From Capsicum annuum (taxonomy: Eukaryota; Streptophyta; Magnoliopsida; Solanales; Solanaceae): a stretch of 64,000 nucleotides of DNA. The stretch spans positions 91,035,016 through 91,099,015 of the forward strand of contig NC_061118.1 of assembly GCF_002878395.1 (NCBI RefSeq), given 5' to 3'. Position 1 is the first letter of the stretch; the number at the start of each line of letters is the position of its first letter. Of this stretch, positions 1 to 11,065 are shown piece by piece. Made by a program: the position numbers and the translations under genes. The notes below the pieces were generated by a model that ran no database searches, had not been told where the DNA came from, and saw only the letters and a program-made list of their open reading frames with translations.

Positions 1-281
1 CAACCATGTTACCAACCTAAAATTGATGCTAGGGTCTGCTGGCGTAGTCCGTTTTTCTATTCGACACACAAAACAACAAATGTTGACCGAAGTCAACTAT
101 AAAACCTTTTTAACCACCAAAAACCACAAACTTGCACAAATCAAACCAAAATGCATTAGGAATTATGCCAATTATTCCCACACCCCCAAAATACCACAAA
201 GCAACCACACGTAGGGGTAAAATGGTCAAATCATATAGAAATGAATAATTCACAAAAATCACCAAAAATTAAGCCGCTACA
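1..281 (-). repeat. LTR fragment of gypsy element A (runs off window start)
   Basis: On the minus strand, the pol end of element A is followed by the gypsy-type sequence ttgaggacgaaa (near 300-320), then a short spacer and a likely LTR start TGTAGCGG at about 281. The sequence from 281 down to 1 is AT-rich and non-coding and is read as the beginning of the 3' LTR. The other LTR of this element is not in the window, so the boundary rests on the position after the pol end only. Confidence 0.5.
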
Positions 282-533
282 TCATCCACCACTAAGAATC
301 TATTTCGTCCTCAAACTATAGGTAAGGAAAATACCTGAATTGGCAAAAAGTAGGGGATAACTACCACCATATTGGACTCGACTTCCCAAGTAGCCTCATC
401 TATAGGTCAATGTATCCACTAAACCTTAACCATTGGAATATCTCTAGAATGCAACCATCTAACATCTCTGGTTAGAATAGAAACATGATTCTCAACAAAA
501 GACTACCTCTCATCTAACTAGACCAAACCCCAA
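282..533 (-). pseudogene. Element A pol, C-terminal (chromodomain-like) end
   Basis: The minus strand reads as the last part of a Ty3/gypsy polyprotein: a segment IPMVKV, a stop, then PIDEATWEVES, the usual end of the integrase C-terminal/chromodomain-like module in this lineage. Stops stand where the family has Gln or Arg, as expected from C-to-T decay. This piece is the direct continuation of the coding remnant that stops at 5196 on the other side of the solo LTR 534-5195, so the two were one gene before insertion. Confidence 0.75.
529..533. repeat. Target-site duplication, left copy, of solo LTR 534-5195
   Basis: cccaa at the left edge pairs with cctaa at 5196-5200. One of five bases differs, in keeping with the age of the insertion. 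Confidence 0.75.
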
Positions 534-1849
534 TGTCACAACCATATTTCTAAGGTCATGATGATGTCTATCGTAACCCACTAGTAGGCAAGCCAACCCG
601 TAGACTAAAATAGTTAGTAACGAACTACTTAACAATATAAGGAAAAAATGCAAAATAAGCGACATAGAGATCAATACATAATAGAATACCAAAACCTGAC
701 GGTATCTGTACAAAAGTATAATAAGAGTACAAAAGTAAACTATCAAGGGAATTACACTAATACAATTTGTCTCTGCATATAATATAAAGACTATTCTAAT
801 ACATAAGAGAGAGATAAGTAATGGACCAAACGTCAGGATCTCACTCTAAGTCTCTAAACCAAGGCTACTCCGCACGATGCACACATCAATGACGATAGCC
901 TATACTATGATCTGCAGGCTGCAGAAGTGTAGTATAAGTTTCAAACGAATGGTACTTAGTAGGCAACTGCCAATTGAGCTCCAAAGATAAAGCAGATATA
1001 TACAATATATAAACAGAATGAAAACTACACCCAAGAGTCCAGAGCTTATATAACAAGTCAATGAGAATAATAAGGGACAACTATCCTGTTCAAGTACAAG
1101 TGTCTAACATAACAAGACTAAGGAAGTATCAAGGTGAAAAATCCTATTCCATCTAAATTCAGTATACATTCATTCTATACCATATGTCCCAGGTCAATAA
1201 AGAGTGAAAAAAATATATTTGGAAATATACAAGGTCAAGAAATGAATATACAATATAAATAATGAAATGAGGGATATACGGTAGTGTCATAGCTTTATAT
1301 AGCTAGCTATACATGTGTATATATTCATCTAAGCATGAGGTTTTCTCAAAGCATGATATAGATCAACATATCCTCATTCTAAGACCTAATTATAATAATA
1401 TCACGATTTAATACTATCATGCTTAGGGTTTCTAATTAACATGGATAGACATGAGATAATTGTGCATAACAATGCAATCTTAAGATAAAAGAGGCCGAAA
1501 ACATACCTCAAATCTTGATAACAAATCAACGGCCAATCTGTCATAAGCTAGCCATAATAATGATCATAACATTCTAATAACAACATCAATAACAATGCGA
1601 ATAACTGGATACTCTAGAAAACCACATACCTAACCGAGCCGATGCATGCCCCCACTGCCTGAGACTCGGAAGGTTCAATCAACACACAAGAACACAAAGC
1701 ATATTCTTAACCCATATTTGTGCAACCATCCCATACCAGCTGATAGACATAGGTGTATACTGGTGATAGACGATACACATGTAGGAATAAATGCAAGGTA
1801 CATAATCAATATCACAAATCACCATAAATGTTATCGTCATCGTAATCAA

Positions 1850-2045
1850 CCTACGGTCTTTTCAGGTATCTATGTATCATCACAGTATCCTCCGGCCTTG
1901 CTGGGTATCAATATCATCACAATAGTATCCTCTGCCCTTGCCAAGTATCAATATCATCACACTAGCATCCTGCAGCCTTGACGGGTATCAATATCATCAC
2001 AATAGTATCCTCTGGCCTTTCCAGATATCAATATTATCGCAATTA
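1850..2045 (-). repeat. Tandem repeat of about 40 bp inside solo LTR
   Basis: About four copies of a unit containing tatcaatatcatcacaa, tagtatcctc and ggccttgcc. The reverse complement matches the array at 10800-11065 in the 5' LTR of element B, so the array belongs to the LTR family. A 111-residue open frame over this stretch is an artefact of the repeat. Confidence 0.8.
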
Positions 2046-3339
2046 ACAATATGGAATACATAATAATATACTCAAGAGAATAATCATGGCACCATAAAGT
2101 ATCTATCTAGACAATACTTCCTAACTACTCATTATTATCTGACCAATGCTATCTAGAATGAAACCACTAGTTCACTAGTCATTACATGGCCTCAAGTTAC
2201 TTGTCTAAACATTAACCTTATTCAAGTGATAGCAACTAACCATTATTTATTAGATAAATGGCATCTAATATATAGCCAAGGTTCATTACTAGATCATAAT
2301 TGCTATTTATCCACTATTCCAAATTATTAACTAATCATCATATAGTCATTAACCATTATTAGACAACACATAACCGCTGATCATCTACCATTTTTATTAA
2401 CTAAGATCATTTATTCACTAACTATCGTTAACCAACTAATCCTCATTTGACTATTCATTAATCAACCATTTAGCAACTATTCATCATTATTAATTAGTCA
2501 CCTTATTATTACTAACATCATTTATTATCTAACCTTATTAATGCATAATTCCTTATTTAACACCAAATCAACATTATAAACTTAGTCATCAGCATCACTA
2601 ACCTTCGCCTATGTTAAACCCGACATCATCATTAGCCATATATCAACCATCTCTAACTACCATAGTTCAACTAAGCAAGATTTGTTAACTATTACATCTG
2701 ATTCCTAGCCACCAAGTGCTATAATCTTCTAATAGATAATTAACTACCACATAGCTTAACCCTTAATTCAACAGAACAATAATAAGATCATATTTCATCT
2801 AGAATCATATAAGTACCAATACAATAATCATGAATGTACCAAATCTATGCATGCCATCACCAGTATCTAATCAAATAAGTCATAAGCAAAATACCGCATC
2901 TTCCTCCGTCCCATATCGGAGAGATGTGTATATAAAATATGTATATGATTCCATAAATTATAATAGAATCCCTTACAATGATAAACACTTCTTGGATATC
3001 CAATCATTTGCATAACACGGCCCTTTGCCTAATTATATATATATATCCAAAATAACCATAACATTACAATCACAGCCTTAGGCCCATATACGTATCTAAA
3101 CTCATATCAATAATCATATTTAAAAGTTGTAGCATATTTTTAGTCATATCACATATAAGAGGTATCTCGTATATAGGAGGCATAATATCAATAAGCACAT
3201 AATCATCTATCACATAGGAGACATCTCATATCTAGGAAGCATAATATTAATGAGCATGTATATAAGCATATAGTCATCTCTTATATAAGATATCTCATAT
3301 CAATAGGTCATATATCATGACTGTGAGGAATATCACCTC

Positions 3340-3595
3340 TCTAGGGAGATTGTCATATATAAGAGGAATATCGCATCTATAGGCCCAACAATCATAACTA
3401 AAAAGGAGATAGCATCTCTATAGGCACAAAAATTATATCTAAAAGGAAATAACATCTCTATAGGCCAATCATAAAGTGTAAGAGGAAATGTTATATCTAT
3501 CGGTCAATCATCAAGTCTAAGAGAAAATAGCATCTCTATAGGCCACATAACGTATCTAAAGGGGAATATCATCTCTAAATGCCCAATATCACTTC
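3340..3595 (-). repeat. Tandem repeat of about 39 bp inside solo LTR
   Basis: About six diverged copies of a unit built on catctctataggccaat, a short spacer and aaggaaatag. I do not find this array at the corresponding place of the element B LTR, where a looser gattatgctatt repeat occurs, so it looks like a copy-specific expansion. Confidence 0.7.
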
Positions 3596-4755
3596 CATAA
3601 GGAGTATCATAGCCATAGCTCAAAACCCATAATCTGAGGAACATCAATACAAGCTACACATCATGAAGTAACCTTATACTAAGGTTTAATAGCCTCATCT
3701 ACGTCTAACATCCACAACTAAGACCACAAGGTTAACACAAGTCTAGGACTAAGTGGGTCAGACTATCCCACTTCTAAACCTCAATTTCCATAATTAGGAA
3801 CACCATGCCCCAAATAGGCTAAGGTATCTAGTCTAACTTCTAGATGTTATGTAAGCCACATTCAAGCCTAGATAGGAGATTCATCTAGAAACAAGGGTAC
3901 TGAAGTTTACTCTACAAAAAATATGATTTTAAGACTATCACACTAGTCCAATAAGGTTAAATCTACAATCCATGGTTCAAATGCTAAAAACCACAACTCA
4001 AACATAGCACTACATCATAACCAAGCTACAACTAATCTAAACTAGAGAGGGAAGGTAATAAGGTCAGAAGAGGTATAACTATGCCATCTTGCGGGTCCAA
4101 AACCATCATCTAACCTCCCAACATCACAAATAAGGATAACCTATTCTACTCATAATCAAGCCTAAAATCCAATTCAAACATGATATATATCATAAAACAT
4201 CTATGAAGAAGGGTAGACAAAATCCTACCTCGAAGCCAAACCATAAAACTTCACATCATGCACCATAAGCTTGTCTTTACTTCACTATTCTCAAAATCCC
4301 ATCATACTAACAAAACCATATTCTACTAATAAATACGACTCTATCAATACCCATATTGCACTATTGTGCTTCGGGTCCCAAAATGATACTAAAACCTCCA
4401 AGTGGGTCCCACATACGAAAATGAGTTTCTGAGACCAACCCATTTTTACAAAACCCTTAGGGAGTCATATCCCACAAAATATTGGTACAAATTACCCATA
4501 TTTGGGGTTAAAATCAAGCCTTAAGCTATTTAGGGTTTTGGGTCAAGAATCAAGAATCCAATACTAAAATTAATGGATTCATACTTAAATTTGAAGAAAA
4601 TGTGATAGAAGATGATAACCAAGCTCCCAATTCACTCACCATGACCAATTTGTGATTAGCACACCATATTATGATTTCTAGGTCTCAAAAAGACAGAGAA
4701 AATGGCCAATTTATGGTGAAAGGAACCTTTAAATAGACCTTTCCCAGCTCTCAGG

Positions 4756-4836
4756 AAGGGCGATCGCACATACGCGCGACGCTGCGATCGTGGACATTGC
4801 GATCACACTCAAGCCACCACGATCGCGGTATCACTA
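4756..4836 (-). promoter_or_regulatory. GATCGC word cassette in U3 of solo LTR
   Basis: In 80 bp of otherwise AT-rich DNA there are four occurrences of gcgatcgc-like words (gcgatcgc, gcgatcgtg, gcgatcac, cgatcgcgg). The cassette lies about 360-440 bp inside the LTR start, in U3, where enhancers of retroelements normally sit. A regulatory role is an inference. Confidence 0.4.
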
Positions 4837-5195
4837 TCCATGATAGATGATAGCTAAAACTTAAAATTTGATTCTAAGTTTTTTCCAAGGCCTCGGGATG
4901 CATCCAAAATCCAATTTGATTAAACAAAATAAGTAAGTCCACCAACTTTAATATTTAGAATGAGTTGGCAAAGTCTGATTTTTAATCCAAGGTTGTTTCA
5001 CTAAAGTTTTTGTTTAGTGGTAATTTGAAACTAGCGAAGACCTTTAATTATAAAATTGGTTCTAAAAACTAAATGAACTTCTCGGTAGCTGAATCATCGA
5101 TCCCAGTGAGTCATAAATGACTTAGGGCAACTATAGAGAAGCCCAAACAGTGGAAAAAAGCATAAATATGGAAAATGACCCAAATGGTCATTACA

Positions 5196-6100
5196 CCTAA
5201 TAAATGACATGAGACTCATCCAGAATATAACATTGAAGCACAGAAACATGAAAAATTAGATGAACAGTTGATAAATTTGAGGGAAATGCTAACTCATAAG
5301 CCACATCCTTAATAGTCTGAAGAATCTTAAAAGGTCCAACATACCTGGAGCTAAGCTTTCCGTCTTCCCAAACCTTATCACTCTCTTCATGGGAGACATA
5401 TGAAGGAAAACTCAATCACTAACACTAAATCTCAAGACACGAAGTCTATGATCCGTATAACACTTTTGCCTACTCTGAGCCACTAGAAGTCTATCCTGAA
5501 TGATTTGAACTCTATCCAAAGACTAACAAAGTAGTCCATACCTTAAGGAAAAATCTCAAAAACCTCAAACCAACCAACTGGAGAGCGACAATGCCTCAAA
5601 GAGAGCTATCTTAATACTAGAATGACAACTATTATATACATAAACTCTGCCAAAGCTAGATGCTGCTCCCATTGACCTCCAAAATCCATCCTATAAACGT
5701 AGAGCATATTATTCATAACCTAAGTAGTCTACTCTGACTGATCATCGTTCAAGGGTGAAAGACTGTACTAAGATCAACTCGGGTACCCAACTCCTCCTGA
5801 AAAGTCTTTCAAAGTGAGATATGAACATTGAACCTCGATATGAGATGATAGATAATAAAACACCATAAAGATAAACTATCTCATGAATATAGATACGAGC
5901 CAACTTCTCATCTTCAAAAAAGTTGAATCTGAATAAAATCAGAAGACTTGGTCAATCGATCCACTATGACCCAAGCACTATTAGAACCATGAGAAGTGCA
6001 AGGCAACCTAGTCATGAAATCCATAGTGATCCATTCCTATTTTCACCTAATAATTGATAACCTCTGAAGCAAACCACCAGGCCTTAAGTGCTCAACTTTT
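5196..6100 (-). pseudogene. Element A integrase C-terminal half
   Basis: The best stretch (5197-5415) contains DGKLSSRYVGPFKIL and VAYELAFPSNLSTVH, the conserved integrase C-terminal module of Ty3/gypsy elements (usual form LSPRYIGPF, AYRLALP). Further up, minus-strand frames give ITMDF (first catalytic Asp of the core, near 6010-6030) followed by WVIVDRLTKS. The frame is broken by several stops and shifts. The coding is cut at 5196 by the solo LTR and continues at 533. Confidence 0.8.
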
Positions 6101-6560
6101 ATTATTGGCAACATAGGAAATAAGCTATGAAATCCACTGCATCACTTCTCATACCATACCACCAGTAATCTGTATCAAATCATGATAAATCTTAGTCACT
6201 TCCAAATGGATGGAACACCTGGAACAATATGCATCTTTCAAAATCAATCTAATTTTATTACCCACTCTCGGTACACAAATTTAACCTTTAATCTTTAAAA
6301 CATAATCTAAATCTAGTGAGGATTCCTTAGCCTTACCACCTAGCACCTTATCTTGAATAACTCTCAAACTAATATCATTAAACTAATGAGCTTAAATCTG
6401 CACTATTATTGAGAACCTAGCTTCCACAAGTACCAAAACATGCCCAAGTGTTGAAGTATCAAGCCTAACTATTTGATTAGCTAAAGACTGAACCTATAAG
6501 GCCAAATGCATCTCATAGATCAAAACATGCACCAAGATAACCATGGTAGTCGACTTCTGA
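6100..6560 (-). pseudogene. Element A integrase N-terminal zinc-binding region
   Basis: The minus strand near 6110-6190 reads YWWYGMRSDAVDFIAYFLCC, matching the gypsy zinc-binding segment (usual YWWxGMKxDIxxFVxxCxxC). The upstream part up to the RNase H remnant is too decayed to read continuously. It stands in the expected order between RNase H (6560-6970) and the integrase core. Confidence 0.65.
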
Positions 6561-7110
6561 CTAAGGTATCCACAAACACATTAGCTTTATCTAAATTATA
6601 GAGAATAGTAAGATTGTAATCCTTAAGCAAATCTAGCCAATGATGCTACCTCATATTAAGATCTCGCTGGGTGAAGAACTACTGAAGGGTACAATGATCT
6701 GAGTAGATTCACAAAAGACTCCATACAAATAGTGCCTCCATAACTTCAAAGAAAATACAACCACACACAACTATAAATCATGGGTAGGGTAATTTCTCTC
6801 AGAGGGCTTCAACTGATGAGAATCATATGTAATCACCTTACCCTCATACATCAACATAACACCTAAACCAATAACTAAAGCATCACAAAAGATTGTAAAC
6901 CCTACACCCTCCTTAGGAAAAGTCAAGATAGGAGCTGAAGTTAATAAATTCTTAAGCTTTTGGAAGCTCTCCTCATAAGCCTCAGACCATGTAAAGGAAA
7001 TCTTATTCTAAGTCAACCTGGTCAATGAAGCTGCAATAGATGAAAAACCCTCAACAAAGAGCTGATAGTAACCTACAAAACTAATAAAAACTCCAAATCT
7101 CGGTAGTTAA
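6560..7110 (-). pseudogene. Element A RNase H domain
   Basis: The minus strand reads FTIFCDA, then GLGVMLMYEGKVITYDS, PSERNYPTHDL and LKLWRHYLYG. These are the RNase H signature blocks of gypsy pol (usual [41 protein letters not shown]). The catalytic Asp of CDA is kept. A stop replaces the residue after THDL. It lies directly downstream of the RT remnant in the usual order. Confidence 0.8.
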
Positions 7111-7760
7111 AGTAGGTCTAGCCTAATCATGAACTAGTGTAATCTTGGCCAAATGAACCATAACACCATCCTTGGTCACCATATAACCTAAGAAAGAAAT
7201 CAACTCTAACTGAAATTCACACTTGGAGAGCTTATCATACAACTTCTTATCCCTTAATCTGTAAAGCATAATTTGCAAATGCTCCTTATGTCCAGCCTCA
7301 CTCTTGGAATAAACCAAGATATCATCAATAAATATAATGACAAAAAAGTTGAGATATGATTAAAAGACCTAGTTTATCAACTTCATGAACATGACTAGGG
7401 CAATGGTCAATCCAAAGTACATGACAAAAAACTCAAAATGACCATACCGAGTTTGAAAAGCCATCTTCAGAATATCTGAAGGTCTACTCCTCAACTAGTG
7501 ATACCTGGATCTCAAGTCAATCTTTAAAAACACTAAATCACTCTAAAGATGATTAAACAAATCATTAATACGATAAATAAGAAACTTATTGTTAACCTCT
7601 ACCTTATTCAACTGCCTATAATCAATACACATATGTATAGACTTATTTTTTTTCTTCACAAACAAGACAGACACATCCTAAGGTGATAACTAGGTTATAT
7701 AAATCCTTTAAACAATAACTTCTACAACTAATCCTTTAATTTTTTCAACTTTGTTGGGGC
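7110..7760 (-). pseudogene. Element A reverse transcriptase
   Basis: Minus-strand blocks in order: [23 protein letters not shown] (first catalytic Asp present), [27 protein letters not shown] (the FIDD catalytic pair present), and ISFLGYMVTKDGVMV. The three catalytic aspartates survive although the frame has at least four stops. The open piece is 7123-7317. The lineage is chromovirus-like gypsy, by similarity to elements B, C and E. Confidence 0.85.
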
Positions 7761-8114
7761 CATCCTATAAGGAGGAATAGCAATGGGCTTGGTGCTCGAC
7801 TCAACATAAATAGCAAAGTTAATATCACGATCTGTAGGAATACCTAATCCATAGGGGAATCATCCATTAACCCATGGACAATATGAATAAAATCTAAAGA
7901 AGGCGGTGAAGCAACACTAATATCAAAAAATATGAGCTAAATAAGATAAGCATCCCCTCTTAACTAAGCCATGAGCCTGAAGGAAATATATAACACTCTT
8001 GGCACACGAATGAGGCGCATACTTCCAAGCTATCCTTGACCTACCCATTGAAGCCAAGGTCATAGTTTTAGCATTACATTTTATGAAAACATGATAAGGA
8101 GCTAACCAATCCAT
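7760..8114 (-). pseudogene. Element A protease-RT linker, cut by element B
   Basis: An open segment (7923-8114) starts MDWLAPYHVFIKCNAKTMTL, the block just after the protease (usual ILGMDWLxPYHAxxDCxxKTVTL). The block should be preceded by a VILG-type motif, but at 8115 the sequence changes to the TGTAATGACCC start of the element B LTR. The disruption therefore falls exactly at the GMDW block. The remainder of this protease and the gag of A are not seen elsewhere in the window. Confidence 0.8.
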
Positions 8115-8629
8115 TGTAATGACCCGTTAAGTCATTTTCTATATTTCTGCTTATTTTTGCCATTAGAGCCTTTCCATAGCTACACCAACTCATTTATGAC
8201 TTAATGGAACTTAATCTTTGGTTAACGCATAATTCATTTGGTTTTAAGAGCCAATTCCCTATTTAGAAGTCTTTAGGGTTTTCAAAAGGCCACCAGTTGA
8301 AAACATGAGTTAAACAATTCTAGATCCAAATTTCAACTATGGAAATAACTCTAGGATATCTATTTTAGGTTGGGTATACCTTTGGTTTGGGCTCTAATGC
8401 ACCTGAGCCTATTTCGATATATTGGTCAAAAAGTTAAAAAGTTAAGATATTAGGTATAGGACCCATATTTGGTAGAAAAGACCTCGTATTTGAAAATCCA
8501 ACTTTGCCCACACATCCATAATATTGAATTTAGTGTGATTACATAGTTAATTTATATATTTTGAATTTCAAATGAATCTCAAGGCATTGGTGAAAACTTG
8601 GAAGACTTTCCAAGTTTGTTGGTGCTGGT

Positions 8630-8740
8630 GCATGTGCGATCGCAAAAGAGACATTCTAATCACACTATTGAGATCATAAAAAGGCCATTGTGATTGACCT
8701 ATAGCAATTGCAATCCATGGAGTGTGATAGCACTACCTGG
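8630..8740 (+). promoter_or_regulatory. GATCGC word cassette in U3 of element B 5' LTR
   Basis: Begins tgtgcgatcgcaaaa and continues with decayed copies (taatcacac, agatcataa, tgtgattg, agcaattgc, tgtgatagc). It sits about 520-620 bp into the LTR. The 3' LTR carries a still more decayed version at 18360-18470. The C-to-T and G-to-A changes fit CpG decay. A promoter role is inferred only. Confidence 0.35.
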
Positions 8741-10689
8741 ACACCTTGCATGGGTAAAAAATAACCTTTTAGGCTATATTTTGGTTATTTTACATTGATC
8801 CTTGAAATCTAAAAAACCTAAAAGAGTGTGCTATCCTGAAAAGAAGTTTTGAGGGTGATTTGGGAGCTTGAATAACATATATTTTCACAAATTTCTTTGG
8901 ATCTAAGCTAAGAATCCTTAAAATTCATGTTTGACTTTCTTAAAAATTTTGACCAAAGGCCCAAATAACATAGGGCTTGATTTTAGCCCAAAGTTTAATT
9001 GGTTTTCACCATTTTCAAGGGTTTTAATTCCATGAGCTTGACATTATGTTGGGTTGGTCCTAAAAATATGATTTCTATAAGCGGGACCCACTTGGGGTTT
9101 TTGATATAATTTTAGGACCCAAAGCACAATAGTGTAATATGGGAGTTATTATGCTCATATTGATGAGTAAATTATGTTTTTGATAGCTAGTCATCTCGAA
9201 GAGGCTTCTCGAATGGGAAAAAAAAGGTTTAGCAGATTATTTAGCTTTTTTTGGCGACAAGATAAGCTAGGTTTTTTCCTTGTTACATTGAGCTATGCCA
9301 TAGTATATTTGTGATATCTTCTTAGATTAGGAAAGGTTTTAGGTGTTTGATTGATAAAATACAAGACTTAGGTTAGTTGGACCATTTAGGCTATAATGAA
9401 TCTTAGAGTAGAAAATCTTGACTTGTTTCCCTACATCTTAGGTGGAATAGATATTAATATTCATGCCTAGCATATGAATGCCTTATCTTACATAATTTAG
9501 GTAAAATGATCTAGTTGCTCATACCTAGAGTAAGTTAGCCTTAAATTCTTATACTAATAAAGGTTGCCTTAGTTCCATTGGACTTAGTAAAATTTGCTTG
9601 AGTAGAATATCTAACTTAGGTCTTATTGTGGATTGCAATATATCAAAGAGTTAATTTAGATACCTTAGCCTAGTCTGAGACAAAAATTGACTTAGAATGT
9701 ATTTCGAGGATCTTGAAGTGGGCTCTTAGACCAACCTTATAACAATATTGAAGATTAGATCTATAGAACCTTTACACACATAGTAAATGCCTAAAGAGTT
9801 CCTTTACAAGGCAATATTGACTATTCTTGCTACTTGTTGGTTATGATTATCGACATTGGAAATAATGCTTAAGTGATTATGTCTTATGTATGTTTTATTG
9901 GCTTAAGCTTATGATGAGCTATTGATTATGTTATTGTGATTGGATATTGATTGGGCTAACGATCATGCTATCAAATGAACCCTTGACTATGATACGACCT
10001 AAGCCATAAGTTATGTTATTGATTATGTTATGAATAAGCTATAGATTATGCTATAGATTTTCTATTGCTCAAGTTAGTGATAAATTACCGCCAATGAATA
10101 TGCTACTAATGGTCCATTGCTCATGATGTCTCTATAGGTATGCTCATGGTCTAATTGACTAGACTATTAGTGATGCAATGATGAGCCATTGATCATACTT
10201 TTGATAATTACCTTGCTATGTTATTGACTATGCCATTGTTTAGGCTAGTATTTAGGTCGTTGACTATGCTATTATTCATGTCATGATCATGTTTAATAAA
10301 TATGCTAATAATCATATTAAAAAATCTTCTTTATTATTGGTATAAAAAACTATAACATAATTATGCTAGCAAGCGTTCTTATTGACTTTAAGTGAAGTAT
10401 TCCATAAATTATACTTGGACTCATGATACTTAATTATATAATTATTTGTGCTAATACTTTTGCCCCTTATTATACATATTTATATACCCATCTCTCAAGT
10501 ATGGGATGAAGGAAGATGTCGGTGTTGTAGATATAAGTTCTCGAGAAAAGTTGATGATAATTTAGAATATTTATGTTATATATATATATATATATATATA
10601 CTTATTGATAATGTGACATTGATGAGGAATGATGAATTATAGAGGTATGCTCTTGTTGCTTCTCCTTTTATGTTTACTTACATTGGCCT

Positions 10690-10790
10690 TCGTGGGGGTT
10701 CTTCTTTACTTTAGCCCTCGTGGGGCTTCTCTTTCACTTTAAACCTTATAGGACATGTCCTTTACTTTAACCCTTATGGGGATTGCTCTT
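10690..10790 (+). repeat. Tandem repeat of about 30 bp in element B LTR
   Basis: Roughly four copies of a unit containing ctttactttaaccc and a tatgggg or cgtgggg block followed by cttctctt. It lies directly before the gatgatac array. Confidence 0.7.
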
Positions 10791-10799
10791 TATTATTGA

Positions 10800-11065
10800 T
10801 TAATAAGGATATTATTGTAATATTCGGATACCAAGCAAGGTTGGAAGATACTATAATGATATGATGATACTCGACAAGGACGAAGGATACTATGATGATA
10901 AAATGATACTTGACAAGGCCAAAGGATACTATGATGATTCCCAGAAAGGTTCGAGGATATTATGATGATATTCAGCAAGGACCAAGGATATTTTGATGAT
11001 ATGATGATACCCAAAAAGGATGGAGGATATTATGACAATAAAACTGTAACCGACAAGGCCAGAGG
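10800..11065 (+). repeat. Tandem repeat of about 45 bp in element B LTR
   Basis: About six copies of a unit built on ggatactatgatgata, tgatac and gacaaggcc. The reverse complement is the array 1850-2045 of the solo LTR. It is absent from the shorter F LTR (55156-57668), so this zone accounts for part of the length difference between family members. Confidence 0.8.

Larger units (their letters stand above)
534..5195 (-). mobile_element. Solo LTR (about 4.66 kb) nested in element A
   Basis: On the minus strand the segment begins TGTAATGACC (5195) and ends with a GTTGTGACA terminus (534). It is flanked by cccaa (529-533) and cctaa (5196-5200), a 5-bp target duplication with one difference. The same gypsy pol reading is interrupted on both sides. 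Length, ends and inner landmarks match the 5' LTR of element B (8115-12722). There is no PBS, polypurine tract or coding sequence, so this is a solo LTR, the usual product of LTR-LTR recombination. Short reading frames inside it are not genes. Confidence 0.85.

Noticed and set aside
1646..1981. 111-residue plus-strand frame
   Set aside because: Lies over the 40-bp tandem array of a non-coding LTR; no family motif.
10575..10600. TA dinucleotide run
   Set aside because: Simple microsatellite in an AT-rich LTR, as also at 55740-55756; of no special meaning.
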